From Planctomycetota bacterium (GTDB lineage Bacteria; Planctomycetota; UBA8742; UBA2392): a DNA stretch of 64,000 nucleotides. Within the stretch, counting starts at the first letter, position 1. Each line of letters opens with the position of its first letter. Shown here in pieces: positions 36,161 to 46,474 of this stretch. The stretch spans positions 62,001-126,000 of the forward strand of contig JABTUE010000001.1 in the NCBI GenBank assembly GCA_015075515.1, given 5' to 3'. The notes below the pieces were generated by a model that worked only from the letters and a program-made list of their open reading frames with translations, did no database searches and was not told the DNA's origin. The position numbers and the translations under genes were made by a program.

Positions 36161-37735
36161 CTATTCCGCGGCCGGCGGGCGCTCCACAACGGCAGCCCTG
36201 GCGGGGTCGGGCGCGGCCTGAACCATCGGCACGGGCGCGTCGCGCAGGCCTTTCACGCTGTTGTGGGCGGCGTCGTAGAAGCCCTGCGGGAAGATGCCCA
36301 GAAACAGGGTGCCGAACACGGTCAGCGCCAGGGCGAATTTCAGGCCCCAGTCATCGCGGCCGACAACCGGGCGATCGTCGGGGTCGCGGAAGTACGTCAC
36401 CGCCACCACGCGAAGATAGTAGTAAGCCCCGATGATGCTGGTGCAGATGCCGATGATCGCCAGCACGGTGTAGCGCCCCCCGGCCTGGATCGTCTGGGCA
36501 AACAGAAAGTACTTGCCCATGAACCCGGCCGTCAGCGGTATGCCGGCCATGCTGAACATGAAAATCGCCATGCCGATGCCCACAGCCGGCTTTTTCCAGG
36601 CCAGGCCGCGCAGGTCGTCAATGCTTTCGACATCGCGGCCGCCGGTGCTGGCATACACCAGCATGGCAAAGGCGCCGCTGGTCATCAGGGTATAGGCCAG
36701 CAGATAGAACAGCACGGCGGCGTATACTTCGGTGCCCTCAACGGCGCTGGACAGACCCATCAGCATATAGCCCGAATGGGCAATGCTGCTGTAGGCCAGC
36801 ATGCGCTTGACGTTGCGCTGGCTGATGGCGAACCAGTTACCCAGGATCATGCTGGCGGCCGAAAGCACCCACAAGGCCCAGCCCGTAAAGCCCAGGTCGC
36901 CGTAAAAACCCTCGGGCGAAGCCGAGGCCGGAAAGGCCACCACGGCCAGCCGGATCAGTGCGCCGAATGCCGCGGCCTTGACCGCCACGGCCATGAAGCC
37001 GGTGACAGTGGTGGGCGCGCCCTCGTAGGCATCGGGCACCCAGCTGTGGAACGGCACGGCGCCGACCTTGAAAGCAAAGGCAATCAGGATCACGCCCATG
37101 CTGAGCGTGGCCATGACTTCGCTGCCGTCCTGGCGCTGGTAGATCTGCAGCAGGCTTTCCCCCAGCGGCCGTAACTGAAGCTGGCCAGTGATGCCGTACA
37201 GACCGGCCATGCCCAGAATCATGAAACCGGTGGCAAAGGCGCCCATGATGAAGTACTTCATGGCGGCCTCGGCGCTGCGGCCGGATCTGCCGTGCATGCC
37301 GGTAAGCACGTACACGCAGAAGCTGAGCAGTTCGACGCTCAGGAAAATCATGATCAGGTCGTTGGCCGTGGTCAGCAGCAGCATGCCCGTGGCGCCCAGC
37401 AGCAGCGTGACCAGAAAGTCGGCCAGGTTGACACCGATGCGCCGCACATAGCTGAGGCTGGCGAACATCGAGATCGTGGTGCCGCACAGGATGGCGACAT
37501 TCAGGTAGGTGCTGAACTGGTCCACCAGCATGGCGCCGCGCATGACTTCGCGCGCGGGGCTGTCCCAGTAAGGGTTGAGTGAAACAAAGGCCAGCATCAC
37601 GCCGCCCAGCGCGGAAAAGAAGCTGAACATGCGGTTGCGGTCAGCGTCTTCGCTGAACAGGTCAATCAGCATGACCAGCCCGGCGCCGAGAATCAGAAAG
37701 ACGACGGGATAATAGATCTCAAAGTTGAAGAACAT
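36161..37735 (-). CDS. nuoN: NADH-quinone oxidoreductase subunit N
   Basis: A 524-residue, about 14-helix member of the NuoN/Mrp-antiporter family, the proton-pumping arm of respiratory complex I. Characteristic stretches are FLSVELLSFCVYVLTG, AAMKYFIMGAFATGFMILG, KVGAVPFHSWVPDAYEGAPT with the conserved Lys and Pro, and NVKRMLAYSSIAHSGYMLMG. The C-terminus has a short Ala/Pro-rich extension. The neighbours on both sides are unrelated envelope proteins, so nuoN is separated from any nuoA-M genes in this window. That is unusual, because nuoN normally closes the nuo operon. Confidence 0.95.
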   Translation of the reverse strand: MFFNFEIYYPVVFLILGAGLVMLIDLFSEDADRNRMFSFFSALGGVMLAFVSLNPYWDSPAREVMRGAMLVDQFSTYLNVAILCGTTISMFASLSYVRRIGVNLADFLVTLLLGATGMLLLTTANDLIMIFLSVELLSFCVYVLTGMHGRSGRSAEAAMKYFIMGAFATGFMILGMAGLYGITGQLQLRPLGESLLQIYQRQDGSEVMATLSMGVILIAFAFKVGAVPFHSWVPDAYEGAPTTVTGFMAVAVKAAAFGALIRLAVVAFPASASPEGFYGDLGFTGWALWVLSAASMILGNWFAISQRNVKRMLAYSSIAHSGYMLMGLSSAVEGTEVYAAVLFYLLAYTLMTSGAFAMLVYASTGGRDVESIDDLRGLAWKKPAVGIGMAIFMFSMAGIPLTAGFMGKYFLFAQTIQAGGRYTVLAIIGICTSIIGAYYYLRVVAVTYFRDPDDRPVVGRDDWGLKFALALTVFGTLFLGIFPQGFYDAAHNSVKGLRDAPVPMVQAAPDPARAAVVERPPAAE

Positions 37736-37807
37736 TCACACCCCGGCGCGCTTGCGCGTGGCGGGAATATGCCTTGGGGTGGGTGGGGGCGCAACCGTCG
37801 GGGGAGC

Positions 37808-40800
37808 CTACCCGCCACTGGGGGCAGTGACAGTGATCTTGACCTTCTGGGTCATCTGGCCGAACCACTCGCGGCCGTCCTGCACCATCTGCCATTGCAT
37901 GTCGTGTGCCCCGGCCTGGGCCGGCGCGGTAACGGTAAAGCTGAAGACCCAGGTTTCGCCCGGCCTGACCTCGGTACCGTCGGGCAGCGGGACGCGGGCC
38001 ATGCCCCAGCGCGTGTTGTCGCGCGGGGCGCTGCTGCCAAGGCGCCAGGGCTGGCCGCCGGCGCTGGTCCAGGTGGTGTTGCCCTTGTTGCGCATGGTCA
38101 CCTGAACCTCGTACTGCTGGCCGGCCACCATCTGTTCGGGCACGACAAATCCCAGAACCTGGGCGTAGTTGCCCTGGATGTCGTCGCGCACCTGCACCTG
38201 AAGCAGGTGCCCCTGGCTGGGCGCGGGCACCAGTGTGCCCTGGGTGCTCAGCGCCTTGTGGGTGGCCGTGCGCGGCACATAGAACCAGTAATCACCGGCG
38301 GGAACCTTCAGCGTGAAGGCCCCGGCCCCGTCCGTGTTCATCTGAAAGAAGTTGCCGTCGCGTTCGGGGTTGCCCGTGGGTGCCAGGTGCGCGCGCAGGG
38401 CCACGCCGGGCAGCAGTGTCTGGGTTTCGGCGTCAATCACCGAACCCTTGAGTGTCAGCGCCGGCTCAAGCTCAATCACCACCTCGCGCTCGGGCACGTT
38501 GGCCACGTTGTTGAAGTTGGCAAAGGCGATCTCGCTGCCGTATGTGGCCACAATCTGGTAGTTCCGGATCCAGTGAAAGTTGATGTATTTCACGCCGTTG
38601 GCGTCGGTGGTGCCGATGTCAAAGTGCCGCTTGTAGTCGTCGGGGTCTTCGCCCTCGGCATCGTTGCGGTAAATGTCCACGCGCGCGCCGGGCTGGGGCG
38701 TGCCGTTGTTGGTCACCACAATGCGGATTTCGTTGGCGCTGACCATGTTCAGCGTGATCGGGTCGGGGTCGCGGCCTTCCACCTTGACCTCGCGCTTTTC
38801 CTGGTAATAGCCGGTCTTGAAGGCCGTGATCAGGTAATCGCCCTCGCGCAACTGGCCGAACTCGAAATAGCCGTGAATGTCGGTCAGCGCGTCCTGGGCC
38901 CAGGGGTTGTTGCGGTCTTTGGACAGCCCCACACTTTCCATGCCGTTGCCCTGGCTGTCCTTGACGTAGCCCTTGATGATGAAGGCGCGTTCCAGTGTCA
39001 GTGTCACACTGCCGCCGTCGGGCACGTCGGCCAGCGCGTCGCGCCCCAGCGTGCCGGTGAAATACCGGTTGTGCACCAGCGTCATTTCGTAGCTGACACC
39101 ATTGAGCAGGCTGAGCGGGATGTCGGCCCGGCCCTCGGGCAGATCCACGGCAAACAGCAGCGTTTTGGGGGCGTCCACGCCTGCCGGCGGCGCGCCCAGC
39201 ACCGGCTTGACCGTGACCTGCACGCCCGTGACGGGCTCCAGCGGCTGGGTTGTCACCTTGACGGTGATTTTGCGGTCCACGCGGGCGTCAAAGGGCGGAC
39301 ACTCAAAATCCACGATCTCGCTGGCCGCCAGCTTGAGCTTCAGCTTGCGCTCGGGCGGCAGATAGTAGTAGCTGACGCCGTCGGTGGTGAAGATCGGCAA
39401 CTGGCGCAACTGCGCGTCGGCAATCGGGAACTGGTTGGTCACCTTCACCGTGTGGTCGCCCGGCGTGACGCCCGCCAGCGTATACCAGCCGTCGGCACCG
39501 CTGGCCGTGGTGGTCTTGCCGTCCAGGCTGATCGTCACGCCCGCGATCGGGTTGCCGGCACTGGTTACGCGGCCGGTGATTGTGGCCGCGACGCGCACCA
39601 CCACTTTGGCCCTGGCGGTGTGGCCCGGACGCACATCCACCGTGACGGGGTCACTGGCCAGGTTTTCAAACGTGGCCGTAAGCATGGCGCGCCCGGTGCC
39701 GAAACCCTCAAAGCGCGCCAGGCCGGCCGCGTCGGCAAGCTGGGCGTCAAACGGAAAGCGGGCGTTGCCCTCAATGTACGTGCAGGCCACCAGCGCGCCG
39801 GGCACCGGGTCGCCCTTGTCAGTGACCACGACGGCCTCAAGCGTTCCTTCGGGCTGCAACTGAACCTTGATCTCGCGGTCGTTGGCCAGCACCGTGCGCT
39901 GGTAGGGCGCAAAGCCTTTGGCGGTAAAGCGCAGCACCACGTCGTTGGTCCAGATGCGGTCGCGCACCATGTCGAAGGTGAAGCGCCCCTGGGCATCGGT
40001 AAACGTGGACTCCAGATCGTTCACCGCGTGCACCCGCGCGCCCTCGACCGGCCGGTTGGCGCTGTCGGTGACCACACCGGCCAGGCCGCGAGCGGGCTCC
40101 AGCAGGATCGAAACCTCACGTTCGTCGCGCCGGAAGTCAAACTCGCGCGACAGGTACGGCGCGTAGCCCGAGGTCTTGACTTCAAAGCGGTAGGTGTAGG
40201 CGTCGGCGATTTTCAGTGAAAACTCGCCCAGGCCGTCGCTGGTGACACTCAGGCGGTTGGGCGGGGCACCGGCGTCACCCTGGCGCGAGGTCTGCAGCAC
40301 GTCAATGCGGATGTTGCGCACCGCCGAGCCGCGCTTTTCACGCACCTTGCCGGTCACGCGCAGGGCGGTGAACAGCTTGAGCGTGACCTCGGCGCCTTTG
40401 GCCAGGTCGGGGATCGCCAGCGGCTCAAACAGGTCGGCGTACCCGATGTGCGTGACCAGCACGCTGGTGGCGGTTTCGTCGCCGGGCTGGTCCTTGCGCA
40501 GTTTTTCCAGTTCGGCCGCGCTCCAGATTGCCACGCCGAAGCGGTTGGCACGCTTGCGCAGCGGCGCAAGCGCCGCGCCCACCTGCACGTCGCCCCCGTC
40601 GGCCTCCAGACGGCTGGCCCGCAGCGGAAAGTACACGCTGGCGCCCACCAGCGGGCGCTCGTCAACACGGTCGGTCACCCGCACCAGCAGGTGGCCCGGA
40701 ACCGGGGCGTTGACCTCTTCAGGGTTGACCGGCGTGGCGCCGTCGGCAACGCCATCGGGCCCGGGCTCGTCCCCGGCTGTGGCACCGGGGCCCCTGCCGC

Positions 40801-41092
40801 GGGGGCGGTCAAGGCCGGTGACGTCGTCCCGCGCGCTGTCTTTTGTTGTGGCACGGCCGCCGGTTCCGTCGGGGCGCTGGGCGCGATCCAGCAGATCGTC
40901 GCGGGTGTCGAACTGCGAGCGCGCGGCCGCGCCGGCGGGGCCAAAACCCTTGCGCGTTTCGGCAGGCGGCGCAAGCACCAGCCACACGGCCCCCAGGCCG
41001 AGCAGCAGCAGCGCCGACAACGCGACAATCAGGATAGGTTTCCGCACCCGCCCCCCGACCCTGTTTGGCCGCCAAGGATACCGCCGGCCCAT
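37808..41092 (-). CDS. Large surface protein with carboxypeptidase-regulatory-like repeats and a C-terminal NBR1-like Ig domain
   Basis: A 1094-residue protein with an N-terminal TM/signal segment ([23 protein letters not shown]). Many transthyretin-like (CarboxypepD_reg) repeats follow. Typical signatures are [56 protein letters not shown] and [16 protein letters not shown]. The last ~100 residues match the bacterial version of the NBR1 Ig-like domain: [33 protein letters not shown] and [15 protein letters not shown]. The start is uncertain: ATG 41092 or GTG 41047, which has a G-rich tract upstream. It probably acts in the cell envelope; the ligand is unknown. Confidence 0.75.
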   Translation of the reverse strand: MGRRYPWRPNRVGGRVRKPILIVALSALLLLGLGAVWLVLAPPAETRKGFGPAGAAARSQFDTRDDLLDRAQRPDGTGGRATTKDSARDDVTGLDRPRGRGPGATAGDEPGPDGVADGATPVNPEEVNAPVPGHLLVRVTDRVDERPLVGASVYFPLRASRLEADGGDVQVGAALAPLRKRANRFGVAIWSAAELEKLRKDQPGDETATSVLVTHIGYADLFEPLAIPDLAKGAEVTLKLFTALRVTGKVREKRGSAVRNIRIDVLQTSRQGDAGAPPNRLSVTSDGLGEFSLKIADAYTYRFEVKTSGYAPYLSREFDFRRDEREVSILLEPARGLAGVVTDSANRPVEGARVHAVNDLESTFTDAQGRFTFDMVRDRIWTNDVVLRFTAKGFAPYQRTVLANDREIKVQLQPEGTLEAVVVTDKGDPVPGALVACTYIEGNARFPFDAQLADAAGLARFEGFGTGRAMLTATFENLASDPVTVDVRPGHTARAKVVVRVAATITGRVTSAGNPIAGVTISLDGKTTTASGADGWYTLAGVTPGDHTVKVTNQFPIADAQLRQLPIFTTDGVSYYYLPPERKLKLKLAASEIVDFECPPFDARVDRKITVKVTTQPLEPVTGVQVTVKPVLGAPPAGVDAPKTLLFAVDLPEGRADIPLSLLNGVSYEMTLVHNRYFTGTLGRDALADVPDGGSVTLTLERAFIIKGYVKDSQGNGMESVGLSKDRNNPWAQDALTDIHGYFEFGQLREGDYLITAFKTGYYQEKREVKVEGRDPDPITLNMVSANEIRIVVTNNGTPQPGARVDIYRNDAEGEDPDDYKRHFDIGTTDANGVKYINFHWIRNYQIVATYGSEIAFANFNNVANVPEREVVIELEPALTLKGSVIDAETQTLLPGVALRAHLAPTGNPERDGNFFQMNTDGAGAFTLKVPAGDYWFYVPRTATHKALSTQGTLVPAPSQGHLLQVQVRDDIQGNYAQVLGFVVPEQMVAGQQYEVQVTMRNKGNTTWTSAGGQPWRLGSSAPRDNTRWGMARVPLPDGTEVRPGETWVFSFTVTAPAQAGAHDMQWQMVQDGREWFGQMTQKVKITVTAPSGG

Positions 41093-41137
41093 TTAACGGC
41101 CAAGCATTGTCCGGACTGAAGGGAATCAGCCCCGGAC

Positions 41138-41165
41138 TTGCGCCGAACCCCGGCCTCGTTATCAT
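41138..41165 (+). promoter_or_regulatory. Predicted promoter of rpmE-prfA
   Basis: TTGCGC (41138-41143) and TATCAT (41160-41165) are spaced by 16 bases. They lie about 77 bases before the rpmE start. The TATCAT hexamer recurs as the -10 candidate before the gene at 32407. Confidence 0.45.
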
Positions 41166-41241
41166 TCCGCCCCCTTGGCGGCACCGGGTATCCTGGCTTG
41201 AGCTCGGGCCCGGCGCGGCGGTCAAACCACAGAGGCATGCC

Positions 41242-41607
41242 ATGCAGAAAGAGATCCATCCCAACCACCGGTACACCGCGGTGCGCTGCACCTGCGGCAA
41301 CACGTTTCCGATCTATTCGCGGTTTGAAAACCTGACCGTGGACATCTGCAGCGCCTGCCACCCGTTCTACACCGGCACCCAGAAGTTCGTGGACAGCGCC
41401 GGCCGCGTGGACGCCTTCACCAAGCGCTTTGCCTGGAACCAGGACGAGGCCAAAAAGCAGGCCGAAAAACTGGCCGAAAAGGTGGCCGCCAAACAGACCA
41501 CCCGTCAGCCCGCCAAGGACCTCAAGACCGAACTCGAAAAGCGCAAGGTCTTCGGCAAGAAGAAGCCGATTCCGGTGCCCGGCAAGGACGGCGAAGAACA
41601 GCAGTAG
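41242..41607 (+). CDS. rpmE: 50S ribosomal protein L31 with a Lys-rich C-terminal extension
   Basis: The first ~70 residues are a standard L31 of the zinc-binding type: [22 protein letters not shown], then [30 protein letters not shown]. The zinc ligands C-x-C and C-x-x-C are present. An additional ~50 residues rich in Lys, Glu and Ala continue the helix ([19 protein letters not shown]...), making 121 aa instead of about 70. ATG 41242 follows AGAGG by 6 bases. It sits 89 bases before prfA; rpmE-prfA linkage is widespread. Confidence 0.95.
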   Translation: MQKEIHPNHRYTAVRCTCGNTFPIYSRFENLTVDICSACHPFYTGTQKFVDSAGRVDAFTKRFAWNQDEAKKQAEKLAEKVAAKQTTRQPAKDLKTELEKRKVFGKKKPIPVPGKDGEEQQ

Positions 41608-41696
41608 CTTGGCGCGCGCGCGTCCCGTGTTCCGCCCGTTGGCGCGGAACGCGGGACGCGATGTTTTGCGCCCCGTAACCCGTCGCAGGAGCAGCC

Positions 41697-42785
41697 ATGC
41701 TTGACGTTCTCAAGGCCCGGGCCGACCGCTTTGCCGAGCTGACACGGCAGACCGAAGACCCCCAGGTCTACGGCAACCCCAAACTGTTCGCGCAGGTCCA
41801 GCGCGAACGCGGGTCATTGCGTGAACAGGCCGAAGCCTACGCGGCGCTGGTCAGCCTGCAGGGCCAGATTGACGGCAGCAAGGAGATTCTGAAGGATCCC
41901 GCTGCCGATGCCGAGATGAAGGAAATGGCCCAGGCTGAACTGGACGACCTGCAGGCAAAGTACGACCGGCAGTACGCCGAGGCCCAGGACATGATCCTGC
42001 TGGGCGACGAAGACGACACCCGCGACGTGATTCTGGAAATCCGCGGCGCCGAAGGCGGCGACGAGGCCACGCTGTTTGCCCGCGACCTGATGGAAAATTA
42101 CGCCCGGTACTGCGCCAAGAAGGGCCTGAAACTGGAGGTCCTGGACGAAGTGGAAAGCGAAGCCGGCGGTCTGAAAAGCGGCACCTACCGCATCAAGGGC
42201 CAGAACGCCTGGAAGGTCTTCAAGTACGAGGGCGGCGGTCACCGCGTGCAGCGCGTGCCGGTTACGGAAACCCAGGGACGCATTCACACCAGCCTGGCCA
42301 CCGTGGCGGTGCTGCCGGAAATGGAAGAGGTGGAGATCGAGATCAAGGAAAGCGACCTTGAGATCAAGGCCGCGCGCAGCGGCGGCCCCGGCGGCCAGAA
42401 CGTGAACAAGACCAACTCGCGCTGCCAGATGCGGCATATCCCCACCGGCGTGATGGTGGACTGCCAGAGCACGCCCAGCTTCAACAAGAACCGCGACGAG
42501 GCGCTGAAGATTCTCAAGACCAAGCTGTACCAGATGGAGAAAGAGCGCATTGACCGCGAACGCGCGGCGCTGCGCGGCGGCATGGTGGGCAGCGGCCAGC
42601 GCGGCGACAAGATCCGCACGTACAACTTTCCGCAGGACCGCTGCACGGACCACCGCAGCAAGGAGAGCTTCCCGCTGCAGAAGGTTCTGGCCGGCGACCT
42701 GGACCCGGTGATTGAATCCTGCCGCCGCTGGGAAAAGGAAGAAAAGCTGGCGGCACTGGCCAAACAAACGGCCAGGGGCACCTGA
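41697..42785 (+). CDS. prfA: Peptide chain release factor 1
   Basis: A 362-residue class I release factor that recognises UAA and UAG. The peptidyl-tRNA hydrolysis motif GGQ is in RSGGPGGQNVNKTNS. The codon-recognition tripeptide lies in HRVQRVPVTETQGRIHTS, reading PVT, which fits the RF1 PxT rule rather than the SPF of RF2. The start has GGAG 6 bases upstream. The gene that often follows, prmC (the GGQ glutamine methyltransferase), is not here; the next gene is an SNF2 helicase. Confidence 0.96.
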   Translation: MLDVLKARADRFAELTRQTEDPQVYGNPKLFAQVQRERGSLREQAEAYAALVSLQGQIDGSKEILKDPAADAEMKEMAQAELDDLQAKYDRQYAEAQDMILLGDEDDTRDVILEIRGAEGGDEATLFARDLMENYARYCAKKGLKLEVLDEVESEAGGLKSGTYRIKGQNAWKVFKYEGGGHRVQRVPVTETQGRIHTSLATVAVLPEMEEVEIEIKESDLEIKAARSGGPGGQNVNKTNSRCQMRHIPTGVMVDCQSTPSFNKNRDEALKILKTKLYQMEKERIDRERAALRGGMVGSGQRGDKIRTYNFPQDRCTDHRSKESFPLQKVLAGDLDPVIESCRRWEKEEKLAALAKQTARGT

Positions 42786-42883
42786 CCCCCGCGCGCCCGC
42801 GGCCAGTCACGGACAGGTTGTTGATAACACGCGACACGTTCCACTCTCACCGCCTCGCGTTGTCGGATACACTCGTCTGCTCC

Positions 42884-45589
42884 ATGACAGCGTTGCTCCA
42901 GTCGAAGCAAACTCGCGCCGGTGTTGAACTGCGGCTTACGCCGCAGGGGCGGCTGCTCCTGTACAAAGACCCCCTGGCTCCTCCGCTGGCCGCCGAAATC
43001 TCGGAACGAATTTCCGCCGCGTTTGCGCGCGGCACGGGCGAGGGGCTGCTGCACCTGGGTGCCGTCGAGACAGGCAGCGCCCTTCCGGCCGTATTTGGCT
43101 GGTGGCGCGGCTTTGGCGCGCGCTGGGTAACCGCGTTGCGCGCGTTGCCCGAACCGGGCACCGCCGATGTGGATGTGCCGCCGCCGCCCCCCACGGAACT
43201 CACAACCCTGGCCTGGACCGCCCCGCCCATGCCCGGTTCCGAGTATCTGGGTGTCAAGGTTCTGCGCGACGCCTGGCAGGAAATCACGCGCGCCTTCAAC
43301 CAGGGCCGTGCCGCTGCCGGCACCACAGCGGCGGACTATCTCAAGTCCTTGAACCCCGCGTGGCATTTTGTCGGTCGTGTTCACTTCAATCTGGCCGAAA
43401 ACCGCCGCGATGACGCCCTGCCGTTTGCTTTTCTGGCCACATACACCGACCGTCTGTCGGCCCAGGGCAAGGCCCAGCACCTGCCGCTGGGGCAGGCTCT
43501 GAAGCAGTACGCCGGCGAGCGCAACCGGCAGAGGCTGCTCTCCCTGCTGCAGCCTGTGCAGCGGGCGGCCGATCGCTGTCCGTGGCTGAAACAGTTGATC
43601 GAAACCGGCGAACTGTTCCACCCGTTGCGGTGGTCCCCCGCGGATGCCTTCCGGCTGCTGACCGATCTTCCCGTGCTTGAAGACGCCGGCGTGGTTGTCC
43701 GTATGCCCGCCAACTGGAAGGGCGCACGGCCAGCGCGGCCGCAGGCAACCGCAACCATTGGCGGCAGGCAGCCGTCCGTACTGGGCACCGACGCGCTGCT
43801 GGACTTCCGCATGGACGTCACCCTGGACGGCCAGCCACTGACCGAACGTGAAATCAGGCAGATTCTGGCCGGAACCTCCGGCCTGGCTCTGGTGCGCGGC
43901 CAGTGGATCGAGGTTGACCGCGAGCGGCTTGCGCGCATGGTCGAGAAGTTCCGCAAGGCCGACCAGCTCGCCGGGCAGAAGGGGCTTACATTTATCGAGG
44001 CCATGCGCCTCCTGGCCGGCGCCGACATCCACACGGCACAGGCCGACCAGGAAGACCGGCAGTGGTCGCAGGCTGTGGCCGGCCCCTGGCTGTCCGAAAC
44101 TTTGCGCGCGCTGCGATCACCGCAGGTCGGCGGGGTACCGTCGCGCCCGCGCGGTCTCCACGGCGATCTGCGCCCCTACCAGCAGACGGGAGTGAGCTGG
44201 CTGCGCCTGCTGTCGGGGCTGGGTCTTGGGGCCTGCCTGGCCGACGACATGGGTCTGGGCAAGACGATTCAGGTAATTTCGCTTCTGCTTCTGGCGCGCG
44301 GCGGAAAGCAACCCAGCCTGCTGGTTGTCCCGGCATCGCTGATGGCCAACTGGGTGTCCGAACTCGACCGGTTTGCCCCGTCATTACGCTATAGCGTAGC
44401 GCACGCCTCGTACATGCCCGCAGATGAACTCAAGGAGTTCGACCCCGTCGCGCGGGAGCTGGATGTTGTGATCACAAGCTACGGGTCGCTGTTGCGCCTG
44501 CCGCGTCTTGCCCGGGCCGACTGGAACCTGGCCGTTCTGGACGAAGCCCAGGCAATCAAGAACCCGGCGGCCAAACAGACCCGGGCGGTCAAGGCACTCA
44601 AATCCCGCGCCCGGATTGCGTTGACGGGTACGCCGGTCGAGAACCGTCTGGGCGACCTGTGGTCCATTTTTGATTTCATCAATCCGGGTCTGCTGGGCAG
44701 CGCGCGCCAGTTTGGCGACTATGCCAAACAGATTGCAAACGGGCCGGCCGGCTCTTTCGGCCCGCTGCGCGAACTGGTCAGGCCCTACATCCTGCGGCGC
44801 CTGAAAACCGACAAGAGCGTCATTTCGGATCTGCCCGAAAAAACCGAAGTGACAACCTGGTGTTCGCTGGCCCCCAGACAGGCCGCGTTGTACCGCGAAG
44901 CCGTCCAGGAACTGGCAACGGCGCTGAAGACACTCGACGGCATGGAGCGCCGGGGCATCGTGCTGGCGTTTCTGACGCGGTTCAAGCAGTTGTGCAACCA
45001 TCCATCACAGTGGCTGGGCGATGGCGCCTGGGCCGAACACGACAGCGGCAAGTTCACGCGTCTGCGCGAACTGTGTGAAACCATCGCGGCCAAGCAGGAA
45101 AAGGTGCTGGTGTTTACCCAGTTCCGCGAGACCACAGGGCCGCTGGAGGCGTACCTGGGCAATCTGTTCGGCGCGACGGGACTGGTGCTGCATGGCAACA
45201 CGCCTGTCAAGCAGCGTCGGGAGATGGTGCAACGCTTTCAGAACGACGAAAGTATTCCCTTCTTCATCCTGTCCCTCAAGGCCGGCGGTTCCGGCCTGAA
45301 CCTTACGGCGGCTTCGCATGTGATCCACTTTGACCGCTGGTGGAATCCGGCGGTAGAAAACCAGGCAACAGACCGCGCGTTCCGTATCGGGCAGAAGCGC
45401 AACGTTCTGGTGCACAAGTTCGTGTGCCGGGGTACGGTGGAGCAGAAGATTGATGAACTGATCGAATCAAAAAAGAAGCTGACAAGCGAACTGCTGGAAG
45501 GCGGACAAGAACTGAACCTGACAGAGCTGAGTGACAGCGAGCTGATACGGCTGGTATCGCTTGACTTAACCGCCGCCATCAAGGACTAG
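42884..45589 (+). CDS. SNF2-family DEAD/DEAH-box ATPase (helicase-like)
   Basis: A 901-residue Swi2/Snf2 ATPase. The N-terminal ~430 residues are the variable bacterial region. The ATPase core follows: motif I DDMGLGKTIQVIS near 455, motif II LDEAQAIKN near 553, motif III LTGTPVENRLGDLWSIFDF, and the C-terminal RecA lobe with VLVFTQF, SLKAGGSGLNLTAASHVIHFDRW (read in parts) and ATDRAFRIGQKR. It probably translocates on duplex DNA. It is followed after 3 bases by a SWIM zinc-finger gene, a common pairing. The ATG is chosen as the first after a TACACT hexamer; the frame is open another 22 codons upstream. Confidence 0.93.
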   Translation: MTALLQSKQTRAGVELRLTPQGRLLLYKDPLAPPLAAEISERISAAFARGTGEGLLHLGAVETGSALPAVFGWWRGFGARWVTALRALPEPGTADVDVPPPPPTELTTLAWTAPPMPGSEYLGVKVLRDAWQEITRAFNQGRAAAGTTAADYLKSLNPAWHFVGRVHFNLAENRRDDALPFAFLATYTDRLSAQGKAQHLPLGQALKQYAGERNRQRLLSLLQPVQRAADRCPWLKQLIETGELFHPLRWSPADAFRLLTDLPVLEDAGVVVRMPANWKGARPARPQATATIGGRQPSVLGTDALLDFRMDVTLDGQPLTEREIRQILAGTSGLALVRGQWIEVDRERLARMVEKFRKADQLAGQKGLTFIEAMRLLAGADIHTAQADQEDRQWSQAVAGPWLSETLRALRSPQVGGVPSRPRGLHGDLRPYQQTGVSWLRLLSGLGLGACLADDMGLGKTIQVISLLLLARGGKQPSLLVVPASLMANWVSELDRFAPSLRYSVAHASYMPADELKEFDPVARELDVVITSYGSLLRLPRLARADWNLAVLDEAQAIKNPAAKQTRAVKALKSRARIALTGTPVENRLGDLWSIFDFINPGLLGSARQFGDYAKQIANGPAGSFGPLRELVRPYILRRLKTDKSVISDLPEKTEVTTWCSLAPRQAALYREAVQELATALKTLDGMERRGIVLAFLTRFKQLCNHPSQWLGDGAWAEHDSGKFTRLRELCETIAAKQEKVLVFTQFRETTGPLEAYLGNLFGATGLVLHGNTPVKQRREMVQRFQNDESIPFFILSLKAGGSGLNLTAASHVIHFDRWWNPAVENQATDRAFRIGQKRNVLVHKFVCRGTVEQKIDELIESKKKLTSELLEGGQELNLTELSDSELIRLVSLDLTAAIKD

Positions 45590-45592
45590 ACC

Positions 45593-46468
45593 ATGAACTG
45601 GTGGAAACCCTATGTGCCCGTCGCCCGGCGCCGCACCAACGCCCTGCGCAAGATCAGCAAAATGCAGTCTCAGGGTCACACCGTCTCCCCCGTCACGATT
45701 GAAGGGCGGCAGATCGCCCACACTTTCTGGGGCAAGGCATGGTGCGACAACCTGGAACGTTACAGCGACTTCAAGAACCGCCTGCCGCGCGGCCGCGCCT
45801 ATGTCCGCAATGGCGCGGTGATTGATCTGCAGATCGCCCCCGGCAAAGTAGAGGCTCTGGTCAGCGGCTCCGAAGTTTACACGGTGACGGTCACTGTTCC
45901 GCGTGTGGCTTCCCGCCAGTGGGTTTCCATCTGTGACGATTGCGGCTCAAGCATCAGATCTGTGGTCGAACTGCTGCAGGGCCGGCTGTCCGACGGAGTC
46001 ATGGAGCGCATCTGCCGGCCGAAAACCGGCCTGTTTCCCGAGCCGTCGCAGATTGATTTTCGTTGTACCTGCCCGGACTGGGCCTGGATGTGCAAGCATG
46101 TGGCTGCGGTGCTTTACGGCATAGGCGCGCGGCTGGACAAGCAACCGGAACTGCTGTTCAAGCTGCGCGATGTGGATGCCAACGAACTTGTGGCGGGCGT
46201 GGACGGCAGTATCGCGTTGGGTGACCGGGCACCTGTGGGCCGCAGGCTTCAGAACGCAGACCTGTCCGAGCTGTTCAATCTTGAACTGGCGGTTGCGCCC
46301 ACAGAGCCGGCCGCGTCGAACAGACCCGCGGTACCTTCGCGCGCCAAAACCAGGCGTGTTACAGCCGGCAAACCGGCACAGGGGCGTACCCGGCCCGGAA
46401 AGAACAAGCCTCCAACCCGCGGACAACAGTCCCGTCGAAAAACAAAGGCGAAGCCAGGGCGACGGTGA
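45593..46468 (+). CDS. SWIM zinc-finger protein, SNF2 partner
   Basis: A 291-residue protein. The SWIM finger CxCx6CxH is seen in FRCTCPDWAWMCKHVAAVLYG at about 160. The N-terminus (WWKPYVPVARRR) and FWGKAWCDNLERYSDFKNRLPRGR are conserved in the bacterial SWIM family that travels with SNF2 ATPases. The last ~55 residues are a basic Arg/Lys/Pro tail, probably DNA-binding. The gene starts 3 bases after the SNF2 stop, so the two proteins probably act together on DNA. Confidence 0.9.
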   Translation: MNWWKPYVPVARRRTNALRKISKMQSQGHTVSPVTIEGRQIAHTFWGKAWCDNLERYSDFKNRLPRGRAYVRNGAVIDLQIAPGKVEALVSGSEVYTVTVTVPRVASRQWVSICDDCGSSIRSVVELLQGRLSDGVMERICRPKTGLFPEPSQIDFRCTCPDWAWMCKHVAAVLYGIGARLDKQPELLFKLRDVDANELVAGVDGSIALGDRAPVGRRLQNADLSELFNLELAVAPTEPAASNRPAVPSRAKTRRVTAGKPAQGRTRPGKNKPPTRGQQSRRKTKAKPGRR

Positions 46469-46474
46469 AACGCA

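Noticed and set aside
37769..40219. 816-codon plus-strand frame opposite the carboxypeptidase-repeat protein
   Set aside because: The opposite strand has repeated transthyretin-like motifs and an NBR1-like domain; this frame shows only shadow composition.
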